Both the position numbers and the translations under genes were made by a program. A stretch of 64,000 bases of DNA from JAHEJE01 sp965216335. GTDB lineage: Bacteria > Pseudomonadota > Alphaproteobacteria > Rhizobiales > Aestuariivirgaceae. The notes below the pieces were generated by a model. That model was not told the origin of the DNA. It made no database searches and worked only from the letters and a program-made list of their open reading frames with translations. Numbering within the stretch: position 1 is the first letter of the stretch; every line of letters starts with the position of its first letter. Shown here piece after piece: positions 8,246-16,730 of the stretch. The stretch covers positions 3,798,101 through 3,862,100 of the forward strand of contig OZ244154.1 in assembly GCA_965216335.1 (NCBI GenBank), given 5' to 3'.

Positions 8246-9193
8246 TTGGCCATCGCATTCACATTTCCGGGGCAGGGCAGCCAGCAGGTCGGCATGGGCA
8301 AGGCGCTTGCCGATGCGTTTCCGGCGGCGCGCGCGGTATACGCAGAAGTCGATGAGGCGCTCGGCCAGAACCTGTCGGCGCTGATGTGGGACGGCCCGGA
8401 AGACCAGTTGACCCTGACCGAGAATGCCCAGCCGGCGCTGATGGCCGTGTCGATGGCAGTGGTCCGGGTGCTTGAGGCGGAACACGGCATCGGCGTCGAA
8501 GACACCGCCCGATTCGTTGCCGGCCACTCACTGGGCGAGTACTCTGCGCTGGCAGCCGCCGGCACATTTTCACTGGCCGACACGGCGCGCCTGCTCAAGA
8601 CCCGCGGCAAGGCCATGCAGGCCGCAACACCCGTTGGCACCGGCGCCATGGCAGCCCTTCTCGGGTTGGATTTCGAAACCGCCGGCCAGGTCGCCGCTGA
8701 AGCCGCGCAAGGTGAGGTTTGCCAGGCTGCCAACGACAATGCACCAGGCCAGGTGGTTGTGTCAGGTGCCAGGGCCGCCGTGGAACGTGCGCTGGAGATT
8801 GCCAAAACCAAAGGCGCCCGCCGCGCCGTTCTATTGCCCGTGAGTGCGCCGTTCCATTGTGCATTGATGCAGCCGGCTGCTGACGCGATGGCCGAAGCGC
8901 TGGCCGATGTGACCACGAACCCGCCCAGCGTGCCGGTGTTCGCCAATGTCCTCGCCGCACCGATCAGCGACCCCGACGATATTCGCCGACGGCTCATCGA
9001 GCAGGTGACCGGCACCGTGCGCTGGCGCGAATCGGTTGGTGCGATGGCAGGTGAGGGTATCGATCTGTTTTGCGAACTGGGCGCCGGCAAAGTGCTCACC
9101 GGCATGGTCAAGCGTAACGCCGACGGGGCAACAGGTCTCGCCATCGGCACCCCGGATGACATTGCTGCGGCCGCCGCACAACTGAAAGGATAA
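8246..9193 (+). CDS. fabD: Malonyl-CoA:ACP transacylase
   Basis: A 315-residue protein starting AIAFTFPGQGSQQVGMGKAL after a TTG initiator at 8246, preceded by the ribosome-binding site gaggggag. GHSLGEYSAL carries the nucleophilic serine and SAPFHCALM the catalytic histidine. FabD loads malonyl groups from CoA onto acyl carrier protein, starting type II fatty-acid elongation. It lies 8 bp ahead of fabG. Confidence 0.97.
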   Translation: MAIAFTFPGQGSQQVGMGKALADAFPAARAVYAEVDEALGQNLSALMWDGPEDQLTLTENAQPALMAVSMAVVRVLEAEHGIGVEDTARFVAGHSLGEYSALAAAGTFSLADTARLLKTRGKAMQAATPVGTGAMAALLGLDFETAGQVAAEAAQGEVCQAANDNAPGQVVVSGARAAVERALEIAKTKGARRAVLLPVSAPFHCALMQPAADAMAEALADVTTNPPSVPVFANVLAAPISDPDDIRRRLIEQVTGTVRWRESVGAMAGEGIDLFCELGAGKVLTGMVKRNADGATGLAIGTPDDIAAAAAQLKG

Positions 9194-9201
9194 TCCCCGA
9201 C

Positions 9202-9939
9202 ATGTTCGACCTCACTGGCAAATGCGCGCTGGTCACCGGCGCAACCGGCGGCATCGGTGCCGCGATTGCCCGGGCTTTGCACCGGCAAGGCGCAACGGTC
9301 GCGCTGTCCGGCACCCGCGAGAACGTGCTGCAGGACCTCGCTTCGGAACTGGGCGAACGGGCCCATGTCACGCCATGCAATCTGTCCGATGCCGGTGAGG
9401 TCGATGCTCTTGTGCCAGCCGCCGAGGCGGCGATGGGGCAGGTCGATATCCTCATCAACAATGCCGGCATCACCCGTGACAACATCACCATGCGCATGAA
9501 GGACGATGAGTGGAACGACGTTCTCAACGTCAATCTGACCGCGGCTTTCCGCCTGTCCCGCGCCGTCATGCGCGGCATGATGAAACGCCGCAACGGCCGC
9601 ATCATTTCCATTACCTCCGTGGTTGGCGTTACCGGCAACGCCGGGCAGGCCAACTATGCCGCCACCAAGGCCGGCATCATCGGCATGTCCAAGTCGCTGG
9701 CCCAGGAACTTGCCAGCCGTGGTATCACCGCCAACTGCATTGCCCCGGGCTTCATCGAAACTGCGATGACCGATGCCCTGAACGATCAGCAGAAGACTGC
9801 CATTCTGTCGTCTGTGCCCGCCGGCCGGCTCGGCCAAGCCGATGAAATCGCCGCTGCCGCCGTCTACCTGTCCAGCGACGAAGCCGCCTACGTGACCGGC
9901 CAGACGCTGCACGTCAATGGCGGCATGGCGATGATCTGA
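9202..9939 (+). CDS. fabG: 3-oxoacyl-ACP reductase
   Basis: An SDR enzyme of 245 residues: nucleotide motif TGATGGIGAAIA, structural NNAGITRD, catalytic Ser in SITSVVG, and YAATKAG with the Tyr-Lys pair. It uses NADPH to reduce 3-oxoacyl-ACP in each elongation cycle. Context (fabD before, acpP after) sets it apart from other SDR proteins. A 249-bp gap without a gene follows, in which acpP probably has its own promoter. Confidence 0.97.
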   Translation: MFDLTGKCALVTGATGGIGAAIARALHRQGATVALSGTRENVLQDLASELGERAHVTPCNLSDAGEVDALVPAAEAAMGQVDILINNAGITRDNITMRMKDDEWNDVLNVNLTAAFRLSRAVMRGMMKRRNGRIISITSVVGVTGNAGQANYAATKAGIIGMSKSLAQELASRGITANCIAPGFIETAMTDALNDQQKTAILSSVPAGRLGQADEIAAAAVYLSSDEAAYVTGQTLHVNGGMAMI

Positions 9940-10188
9940 AATGTGGCCAGGTGCGGCCGAGGGCGGCGAAATCCACAGGTTTTCAGCAGCGTAAATCACC
10001 CTTTGTGCTTGCCGGGATATATGATAGGAAGCGGCTGACAGCACAGGTGACTGCAGGCGGAAATTGACACACGAGGGTTCTGTGTTGCACCTTTTCACGC
10101 CATTGCCGTCATGATGCCATGAGTTGAATTTGCGGCCCGCATGGGCAGGCCGCACCCTGCAGATAAACGTAGAGCAAGGAAGCGAAAT

Positions 10189-10425
10189 ATGAGCAATGTT
10201 GAAGACCGCGTAAAAAAGATCGTTGTCGAGCACCTCGGTGTTGAAGCCGACAAGGTAAGCGGCGAAGCCAGCTTTATCGACGATCTCGGCGCCGACAGCC
10301 TCGACACGGTCGAGCTGGTCATGGCCTTTGAGGAGGAATTCGGCATTGAGATTCCCGACGATGCAGCTGAAACCATTCAGACCGTCGGTGACGCGGTCAA
10401 GTTCATCGACAAGGCAGCCGCATAA
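10189..10425 (+). CDS. acpP: Acyl carrier protein
   Basis: A 78-residue acidic protein starting MSNVEDRVKKIVVEHLG. GADSLDTVEL carries the serine that receives 4'-phosphopantetheine. The ATG at 10189 is preceded by caaggaag, a good ribosome-binding site; an upstream in-frame ATG at 10141 would add a basic, unconserved extension and is rejected. It sits between fabG and fabF as in most proteobacteria, and the gaps on both sides suggest separate high-level expression. Confidence 0.98.
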   Translation: MSNVEDRVKKIVVEHLGVEADKVSGEASFIDDLGADSLDTVELVMAFEEEFGIEIPDDAAETIQTVGDAVKFIDKAAA

Positions 10426-10614
10426 CGCACTTCGTTCATGCAACATTGCGAGAGTGAGATCGGCGCGGTTTGCGGGCACTTCAAGGAGCTCGTTTTCCGC
10501 GCTTTTCTGTTGCGTTGACCGCCAAGGCAGTCTGACGGGCTGCTGAACGCCATTTCGCCTGGCAGCGGGGGCCCGCGCCGTTACGAGAGTTCCGAACCAA
10601 AGGGTAATTCCGAG

Positions 10615-11880
10615 ATGCGCAGAGTTGTCGTCACTGGTCTGGGGATGGTCTCGCCGCTTGGCGGGGATCTCGAAACATCCTGGAAACGGCTGCTGGAGGG
10701 GCAGTCCGGTGCCGGCGCGGTGACCCGGTTCGACGCCTCCGACATGGCCTGCAGGATCGGTTGCGAGGTACCGCGAGGCGACGGCACCGACGGCACCTTC
10801 AATGCCGATGACTGGATGGAGGCGAAGGATCAGCGCCGTTACGATGAATTCATCATTCTCGCTCTGGCGGCGGCCGGTCAGGCGGTCAAGGACTCCGGCT
10901 GGAAGCCCGCGACAGACGATGATCAGTTTCGCACCGGCGTGCTTATAGGCTCCGGCATCGGCGGACTGCCGTCGATCCAGGATACGACGTTGATGATGGC
11001 CGAAAGGGGTCCGCGCCGGGTCAGCCCGTTCTTCATTCCGGGCAGCCTCATCAACCTGGCCTCCGGGTTGATCTCCATTCAGCACGGCTACAAGGGCCCC
11101 AATCATTCCGTGGTTACGGCCTGCTCGACGGGCGCGCACTCGATCGGCGATGCGGCCCGGCTGATCATGCTTGACGATGCCGACGTGATGGTCGCCGGCG
11201 GTACCGAGTCGGCCCTCAGCCGCATCGGCTATGCCGGTTTCCTGGCCTGCAAGGCGCTGTCGACCCATTTCAACGACACCCCGGAAAAGGCCTCGAGGCC
11301 CTATGATCGTGATCGCGACGGCTTCGTGATGGGCGAGGGCGCCGGCATTGTGGTGCTCGAGGAACTTGAACACGCCAAGGCCCGCGGCGCGCGCATCTAC
11401 GGCGAACTGATCGGCTACGGCCTGTCCGGCGATGCCTACCACGTCACCGCGCCGGCAGCGGATGGCGATGGTGCGTTCCGGTGCATGCAGGCCGCCCTGA
11501 AACGGGCCGGCATCGCACCGCAGGAGCTTGATTACGTCAATGCCCATGGCACCTCCACGCCGATGGGCGATGAGATCGAACTGCACGCCATCGAGCGTCT
11601 GATGGACGGCGCGGCAGCGGATTTGTGCATGTCGTCGACCAAATCGGCCATCGGCCATCTGCTTGGTGCGGCAGGCTCGGTCGAGGCGATCTTCTGTCTG
11701 CTCGCCATGCGCGATGGCGTTGCGCCACCGACCATCAACCTCGACAATCCGTCCGTCGAGACCGAGATCAACCTGGTGCCCCACACGGCACAAAAGCGAG
11801 AGATCAACACAGTTCTGTCCAATTCATTTGGTTTTGGTGGCACCAACGCATCCCTGGTGATGCGCAAGTACCAGGCTTGA
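10615..11880 (+). CDS. fabF: 3-oxoacyl-ACP synthase II
   Basis: Thiolase-fold condensing enzyme of 421 residues: nucleophile in TACSTGAHSIGDA, histidines in NAHGTSTPMGD and KSAIGHLLGAAG, and C-terminal NSFGFGGTNASLVM. It joins malonyl-ACP to growing acyl-ACP chains. It follows acpP by 189 bp that holds no gene and precedes mltG by 7 bp. Confidence 0.97.
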   Translation: MRRVVVTGLGMVSPLGGDLETSWKRLLEGQSGAGAVTRFDASDMACRIGCEVPRGDGTDGTFNADDWMEAKDQRRYDEFIILALAAAGQAVKDSGWKPATDDDQFRTGVLIGSGIGGLPSIQDTTLMMAERGPRRVSPFFIPGSLINLASGLISIQHGYKGPNHSVVTACSTGAHSIGDAARLIMLDDADVMVAGGTESALSRIGYAGFLACKALSTHFNDTPEKASRPYDRDRDGFVMGEGAGIVVLEELEHAKARGARIYGELIGYGLSGDAYHVTAPAADGDGAFRCMQAALKRAGIAPQELDYVNAHGTSTPMGDEIELHAIERLMDGAAADLCMSSTKSAIGHLLGAAGSVEAIFCLLAMRDGVAPPTINLDNPSVETEINLVPHTAQKREINTVLSNSFGFGGTNASLVMRKYQA

Positions 11881-11887
11881 TGACGGG

Positions 11888-13261
11888 ATGAACGAACACC
11901 TCACAGCCGAACGCCGCTTTTCCGGGACGGACCATGTTCCCGAGCCGCGCGAGAAACGGCGCACGCCGATTTCCTACATCGTGTTTTCGTTGTTCGTGAC
12001 GTTGCTCGGCCTTGCCGTCATGGCCGGCCTGGCGCTGTTCTTCGGCGCCCAGCGGCTTGCCATTAAGGGGCCGTTGCAGGAACCGAGGACCGTTGCCATC
12101 GAGCGCGGCATGAGCACGGCTGCCATTTCCCGCAAGCTGGCGGAAAACGGTGTGGTCTCCAACGAACGCCTTTTCTTCCTCGCTGCCATGGTCGAAGGTC
12201 GCATCGGCAAGAGCCTCAAGGCCGGTGAGTACCGCTTTGAGCCGGGCGACAGCATGCGCCAGGTGCTCGGCAAAGTGACCTCCGGCAAGGCGCTGGCCCA
12301 CAAGCTGACCATTCCGGAAGGTTTGACCTCGCAGCAGGTGCTGGCGCGCGTCGCGGCCCATGAGGTCCTCACCGGCGACCCGCCAGCCAGCCTGCCGGAG
12401 GGCAGTGTTCTGCCGGACACCTATGTGTTTTCCCGCGGCATGACCCGTGCCGATCTGGTGCAGAAAATGCGCGACGCGCAAACTGCGTTGCTCGATGAGC
12501 TGTGGGACAAGCGCACCGTTGGCTTGCTGCTCGCGAGCCGCGAGGAAGCGGTAACCCTGGCCTCGATCGTGGAAAAGGAAACCGGTGTTGCCGCCGAACG
12601 CCGCCGGGTCGCCGCCGTGTTCCACAACCGGCTGCTCCGCAAGATGCGCCTGCAATCCGACCCGACGATCATCTACGGACTGGTCGGCGGCAAGGGCAAG
12701 TTGGACCGGCCGATCCGGCGCTCGGAAATCGACCGCAAGACGCCCTACAACACCTACCAGATCGACGGCCTGCCGCCGACGCCGATTGCCAACCCGGGCC
12801 GCGAGGCGATTGCGGCGGTGTTGAACCCGGCCAGCAGTGACGAGTTGTATTTCGTTGCCGACGGGTCGGGCGGTCACGTCTTTGCCAGAACGCTGGCCGA
12901 GCACAATGCCAACGTCAGGCGCTGGCGCAAGATCGAGGCCGAGCGCAAGCTCGCGCGCGCCAATACGGCAGCACAGACCCCCGAAACGCCGGCCGGCGAT
13001 GAACCGGCCGCCGCCGGACAGTCCGATGCCGCGCTGATGCCCGAACCGGTTCCCGAAGCAGCGCGTGAACCCGACACAGGGGCAACGGACGAGCAGGCTG
13101 CCGAGGCGACGTCCAATGCCACGCCAGCGGATGCAGCGGATCAGGCTGATGCGCCGGCGCCCGACGCCGAACTGCCGGTAGCCGGCGGCGACCTCGCCGT
13201 TGAAAACAAGGTCGCGCGCACCAAAGTTCCCCTGCCGCGCCGCAAGCCTGCACTCAATTGA
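11888..13261 (+). CDS. mltG: Endolytic murein transglycosylase MltG
   Basis: YceG-fold protein of 457 residues. A cytoplasmic basic stretch is followed by one transmembrane helix (about residues 32-53), a LysM-like region, and the catalytic domain with the Glu in TLASIVEKETG and the NTYQIDGLPPTPIANPG segment. MltG cuts nascent glycan strands and sets peptidoglycan chain length. An Ala/Pro/Glu-rich, probably disordered tail of about 100 residues (from about residue 350) exceeds the E. coli protein (340 residues). The position after fabF and before yicC-gmk is standard for the order. Confidence 0.94.
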   Translation: MNEHLTAERRFSGTDHVPEPREKRRTPISYIVFSLFVTLLGLAVMAGLALFFGAQRLAIKGPLQEPRTVAIERGMSTAAISRKLAENGVVSNERLFFLAAMVEGRIGKSLKAGEYRFEPGDSMRQVLGKVTSGKALAHKLTIPEGLTSQQVLARVAAHEVLTGDPPASLPEGSVLPDTYVFSRGMTRADLVQKMRDAQTALLDELWDKRTVGLLLASREEAVTLASIVEKETGVAAERRRVAAVFHNRLLRKMRLQSDPTIIYGLVGGKGKLDRPIRRSEIDRKTPYNTYQIDGLPPTPIANPGREAIAAVLNPASSDELYFVADGSGGHVFARTLAEHNANVRRWRKIEAERKLARANTAAQTPETPAGDEPAAAGQSDAALMPEPVPEAAREPDTGATDEQAAEATSNATPADAADQADAPAPDAELPVAGGDLAVENKVARTKVPLPRRKPALN

Positions 13262-13354
13262 ATCTGAGGCGCAGGTCACGGCCCCAAGGCGCCGTTTCCT
13301 TTGATATAGTACCCACCGAGCAGGGTGATTCTCGATAATGGGCGGGCGGCAGTT

Positions 13355-14242
13355 TTGACTTTGAACAGCATGACAGGCTTTGCCCGCAGCGACGGTGCCC
13401 GTGACGGCACCGCATGGCATTGGGAGATCAAGAGCGTCAACGGCAAGGGCCTCGACCTGCGCACCCGGCTGCCCTACGGGCTGGAAGCGCTTGAGCCGGG
13501 CCTGCGCGAGGTTGCGGCAAAACACCTGCGCCGCGGCAATCTGCAGGTGGCGCTGCAAATCTCCAAGCAGGCTGGGGCGGCGGCGCTCCGGGTCAATGAA
13601 GACGCGCTTGAGCAGGTGGTCGCCATTGCCGTGCCGCTGGCCAGGCGGCTTGGCGCCCCGGCACCGACGGCGGAAGGCCTGCTCGGCCTGCGCGGCATTC
13701 TCGAGCAGGCCGAAGCCGAGCCCGATGAGGCCGAGATCGAGGCGCGCAACGCGGCGATCATGCAATCGTTCAACGAGGCCTGCACCGCCCTGGCCACCGC
13801 CCGTGCCACCGAGGGAGAAAAGCTGCACGCTTTCGTCAGCGCCCAGGTCGACGAGATCGAACGGCTGGCCGACGCGGCCCGCGACTGCCCGGTGCGCACT
13901 CCCGAGGCGATCGCCGCCCGGCTCGCCGAACAGATCGCCCGGCTGAACGAGGCCGCCGACACGCTCGACCCTGACCGCCTGCACCAGGAGGCGATGGTGA
14001 TGGCCGCCAAGGCCGACGTGCAGGAAGAGCTCGACCGGCTCTATGCCCACATCGCGGCGGCTCGCGAGCTGCTCGCCGACCCCGAACCGGTCGGCCGCAA
14101 GTTCGACTTCCTGGCCCAGGAATTCAACCGCGAGGCCAACACCCTGTGTTCCAAGTCCGCCGCACCGGAACTCAACGTCATCGGCCTCGAGCTCAAGGTG
14201 GTGATCGACCAGTTGCGCGAGCAGGTGCAGAACATTGAGTGA
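13355..14242 (+). CDS. YicC family endoribonuclease-like protein
   Basis: A 295-residue protein beginning LNSMTGFARSDG, the conserved YicC N-terminus, with SVNGKGLDLRTRLP next and the C-terminal KFDFLAQEFNREANTLCSK block. YicC-family proteins are reported as endoribonucleases (YloC/YicC) and often adjoin gmk. I favour the TTG at 13355 because family members start MTLxSMTGFAR; an ATG at 13325 would add ten unconserved residues. The frame overlaps gmk by 8 bp, indicating translational coupling. Confidence 0.9.
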   Translation: MTLNSMTGFARSDGARDGTAWHWEIKSVNGKGLDLRTRLPYGLEALEPGLREVAAKHLRRGNLQVALQISKQAGAAALRVNEDALEQVVAIAVPLARRLGAPAPTAEGLLGLRGILEQAEAEPDEAEIEARNAAIMQSFNEACTALATARATEGEKLHAFVSAQVDEIERLADAARDCPVRTPEAIAARLAEQIARLNEAADTLDPDRLHQEAMVMAAKADVQEELDRLYAHIAAARELLADPEPVGRKFDFLAQEFNREANTLCSKSAAPELNVIGLELKVVIDQLREQVQNIE

Positions 14243-14885
14243 GACATCCGATACCGTGACCATCGCCCGGCGCGGGCTGCTGGTGGTTCTGTCGTCGCCG
14301 TCCGGCGCCGGCAAGTCGACCCTGTCGCGCCGCCTGCGCCAGCGCGATCCGGACATTGCCATGTCGGTCTCCGTCACCACCCGGCCGTCGCGCCCCGGCG
14401 AGGTCGACGGCAAGGACTATCATTTCATTTCGCGCGCCGAGTTCGACCGTATGCGCGCCGCCGACGAACTGCTTGAATCGGCCGAGGTGTTCGGCAACGG
14501 CTACGGCACCCCGCGCCAGGCGGTCGAGGACTGGCTCAGCGCCGGCCGCGACGTGCTGTTCGACATCGACTGGCAGGGCACCCAGCAGATCCACGCCAAG
14601 ATGCGCCAGGACCTGGTGCGCATCTTCATCCTGCCGCCGTCTGCCGAAGCGCTGCAGGAGCGGCTGATCCAGCGCGCCCAGGACTCCGCCACCGTGGTCG
14701 CCAAGCGCATGGCCGAGGCCAGCAACGAGATCTCCCACTGGGCCGAGTACGACTACATCGTCATCAACGACGACCTCGACCGGTGCGACGAGGAAATAGC
14801 CGCCATCCTGCGCGCCGAACGCCTCAAACGCCACCGCCGCATCGGCCTGGAACGCTTCGTCGCGGCGCTGCGCGAAAAGCTGTAA
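14235..14885 (+). CDS. gmk: Guanylate kinase
   Basis: The 216-residue protein has the P-loop SSPSGAGKST at residues 20-29, the GMP-binding SVSVTTRPSRPGEVDGKDYHF, and VLFDIDWQGTQQI. It converts GMP and ATP to GDP and ADP. It is the last gene of the fab-mltG-yicC-gmk run; a palindromic repeat follows directly and may end transcription. Confidence 0.97.
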   Translation: MSETSDTVTIARRGLLVVLSSPSGAGKSTLSRRLRQRDPDIAMSVSVTTRPSRPGEVDGKDYHFISRAEFDRMRAADELLESAEVFGNGYGTPRQAVEDWLSAGRDVLFDIDWQGTQQIHAKMRQDLVRIFILPPSAEALQERLIQRAQDSATVVAKRMAEASNEISHWAEYDYIVINDDLDRCDEEIAAILRAERLKRHRRIGLERFVAALREKL

Positions 14886-14898
14886 CGCGTGGCGAAAA

Positions 14899-15030
14899 CC
14901 CTCCCCCTTGTGGGGAGGGTGGGCATCGCGAATGCGATGACCGGGTGGGGCATGGGCCTTGCCAACCTGCCGACGCTGCCGTGACCTGCACCGCTGTTCC
15001 CCACCCTAACCCTCCCCACAAGGGGGAGGG
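14899..15030. repeat. Family-B palindromic intergenic repeat, copy 1
   Basis: Perfect 22-bp inverted repeats at 14899-14920 and 15009-15030 bound 88 bp. Each arm is itself a near-palindrome (ccctcccccttgtggggagg), so several nested hairpins are possible. It lies between the convergent ends of gmk and the alcohol dehydrogenase gene, where a bidirectional transcript end would be useful. Related copies are at 16474-16730, 43490-43580 and 45303-47010. Confidence 0.8.
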
Positions 15031-15053
15031 AATGACCGCCTGTGCCGCCGGCA

Positions 15054-16100
15054 CTAGGGCGTCAGGACCACGCGGCCGATGATGCGGCCGGCGCGCAGGT
15101 CGTCGAGGGCGGTGTTGGCCTGATCGAGCGGGCGGGTCTCTACGGGGATGGCATCGAGCTTGCCGGAACGTGCCAGGTCGAGCAGTTCGCGGGCTTCGGT
15201 GAGCGAACCGACGAAGCTGCCGAGAATGGCCAGCGGGCGCAATGCCAGCATCGGGATCGGCATGGAAAACTGGCCGCCATGCAGGCCGACGACGACCACC
15301 GCACCGGCCTTGCCGAGCACCGACTGGGCAAAGTTGAACGAACCTTCCGCGCCGGCCAGATCGATTGCCGCCGACGCCGGCCCGCAGGTCTTGAACACCG
15401 CCTTGCGGGCGCCGGGGTCGGCCGGGTCGAACACATGCGCCGCGCCGGCATCGAGGCCGGCCTGGCGCTTGGCCGGGTCGATGTCGGCAGCGATGACCGG
15501 AGCGTCGCAGACCGCCAGAGCGATTTTCAAAGTCATCATGCCGACGCCGCCGAGCCCGACGATCACCAGCGGGCCGCCGTCGAGATAGGGCAGGGCCTTG
15601 TTGACCGCCGAATAGGCGGTGATGCCGGAGCACATGTAGCTGCCGGCCAGCGCCGGGTCGATGCCCGACATGTCGAGAAGGTAGCGCGGATGCGGCACCA
15701 GCACATGGCTGGCGTAGCCGCCGTCGACGGTGATGCCGAGATGGTGCGTGACCTTGCACAGGTGCTCGTCGCCGCGCCGGCAACGCGGGCACGCGCCGCA
15801 GCCCATCCACGGGTAGACGGCATAGCGTTCGCCGACAGCGATGCCGTCGGCATCGGGACCGAGGGCGGCGACCTCGCCGGCGATCTCGTGGCCGAGCGTG
15901 AAGGGCAGGGCGCGGCCCTCGCGGATGTCGAGCTGCTTGCCGCCGCCGAGATCGAAATAGCCGTCGTGAATGTGCACATCGGAGTGGCACACCCCGCAAT
16001 GGCTGATCCGCACCAGCACCTCGCTGCCCTGCGGTTCGGGCGTGTCAGCTTCGCTGGCGGCGAGTGGTGCGCCGTAGTCGGTCATCGATTGGCGGTACAT
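15054..16100 (-). CDS. Zinc-dependent alcohol dehydrogenase (MDR family)
   Basis: A 348-residue medium-chain dehydrogenase. ISHCGVCHSDVH and FTLGHEIAGEV supply catalytic zinc ligands, GCGACPRCRRGDEHLC the structural-zinc cysteines, and VIVGLGGVGMMTL the NAD(P)-binding Rossmann motif. It should oxidise alcohols or reduce aldehydes in the cytoplasm. The start at 16100 (MYRQSMTDYG) is chosen because the upstream open frame runs through a different small gene and a tandem repeat. Substrate is not predictable. It sits alone, downstream of a small Cys-rich protein gene on the same strand. Confidence 0.92.
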   Translation of the reverse strand: MYRQSMTDYGAPLAASEADTPEPQGSEVLVRISHCGVCHSDVHIHDGYFDLGGGKQLDIREGRALPFTLGHEIAGEVAALGPDADGIAVGERYAVYPWMGCGACPRCRRGDEHLCKVTHHLGITVDGGYASHVLVPHPRYLLDMSGIDPALAGSYMCSGITAYSAVNKALPYLDGGPLVIVGLGGVGMMTLKIALAVCDAPVIAADIDPAKRQAGLDAGAAHVFDPADPGARKAVFKTCGPASAAIDLAGAEGSFNFAQSVLGKAGAVVVVGLHGGQFSMPIPMLALRPLAILGSFVGSLTEARELLDLARSGKLDAIPVETRPLDQANTALDDLRAGRIIGRVVLTP

Positions 16101-16156
16101 GGCGGTTTTCCCTGGTTGCGGACCCTTATTGGCAGGCCTCACTTTGATGCCGGAAA

Positions 16157-16447
16157 TCACCCGGCGCCGCAAGCGGGCGGTTGGCCGCCCGCCGTTCGTG
16201 CCTCGCTGGCCGCGCCGGCCACGCAGGCCGCGCCGGCCACGCTGGCCGCGCCGGCCTCGAGGTCGGCCAGGATGCGGTCGAGATGCTTGTCGAAACAGGC
16301 AACGTCCGGCCCCAGGCAGCGTTTCTCGCGGCGGCACAGGCGATGGTCGCAAATCGCCGGCACCCCGGCCAGGCAGGCCGCCAGCCGGCGGGGCATCTCC
16401 GAGGTGCGGATGACCGGGGAGTTCGGAGATTTTGAGGGCTTGGGCAT
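16157..16447 (-). CDS. Small cysteine-containing hypothetical protein
   Basis: A 96-residue frame from ATG 16447, preceded by the ribosome-binding site gaaaggac. The conserved-looking core is AICDHRLCRREKRCLGP with further cysteines (C25, C33, C38, C44, C51); spacing C-x4-C-x5-C-x6-C resembles a metal-binding or disulfide core. The C-terminal third is encoded by three 18-bp direct repeats (16205-16258) giving Ala/Gly/Val repeats. No function is assigned. It is upstream of, and co-directional with, the alcohol dehydrogenase gene, 56 bp away. I believe it is real because the cysteine pattern lies in the non-repetitive part and a ribosome site fits. Confidence 0.55.
   Translation of the reverse strand: MPKPSKSPNSPVIRTSEMPRRLAACLAGVPAICDHRLCRREKRCLGPDVACFDKHLDRILADLEAGAASVAGAACVAGAASEARTAGGQPPACGAG
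16205..16258. repeat. Three tandem 18-bp repeats inside the small Cys protein gene
   Basis: Units at 16205-16222, 16223-16240 and 16241-16258 differ at only a few bases (gctggccgcgccggccac type). They keep the frame and give a repeated six-residue Ala/Gly/Val motif, so copy number could vary without a frameshift. Confidence 0.85.
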
Positions 16448-16473
16448 GTTGGGTCCTTTCTGTTGATTGGTTT

Positions 16474-16730
16474 GTCCCTCTCCCCTCGCGGGAGAGAGAG
16501 CGGCCCATCGCAACCGCGATGGGAGGGTGAGGGGGAGGGCGGTTCCAAACCCTCCCCCCTTGTGGGGGTGAGAACCGATCAGCAATCGCTCCAGTGGAGC
16601 GATTGCAGGTTCAAACGGGCAGCGCGACAGCGCTGGCCGGGTGGGGTTTGGGCGGTGTGGGAAGTTGCGTGGGTGGAGCCTGTTGTAACCGCTGCTCCCC
16701 ACCCTAACCCTCCCCACGGGGGGGAGGGGA
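16474..16730. repeat. Family-B palindromic repeat cluster, copy 2
   Basis: The stretch contains a hairpin at about 16475-16540, outer arms near 16550-16570 and 16706-16729 related to those of copy 1, and an inner perfect 11-bp hairpin (gcaatcgctcc / ggagcgattgc) near 16581-16605. No coding frame here shows protein features. Confidence 0.7.

Noticed and set aside
7951..11793. Very long open frame (about 1280 codons) on the minus strand across fabD-fabG-acpP-fabF
   Set aside because: It is antisense to four well-recognised genes, has no domain, and reflects high GC third positions of the plus-strand genes.
11804..14413. Long minus-strand open frame (about 869 codons) opposite mltG and yicC
   Set aside because: Antisense shadow of real genes with no recognisable motif.
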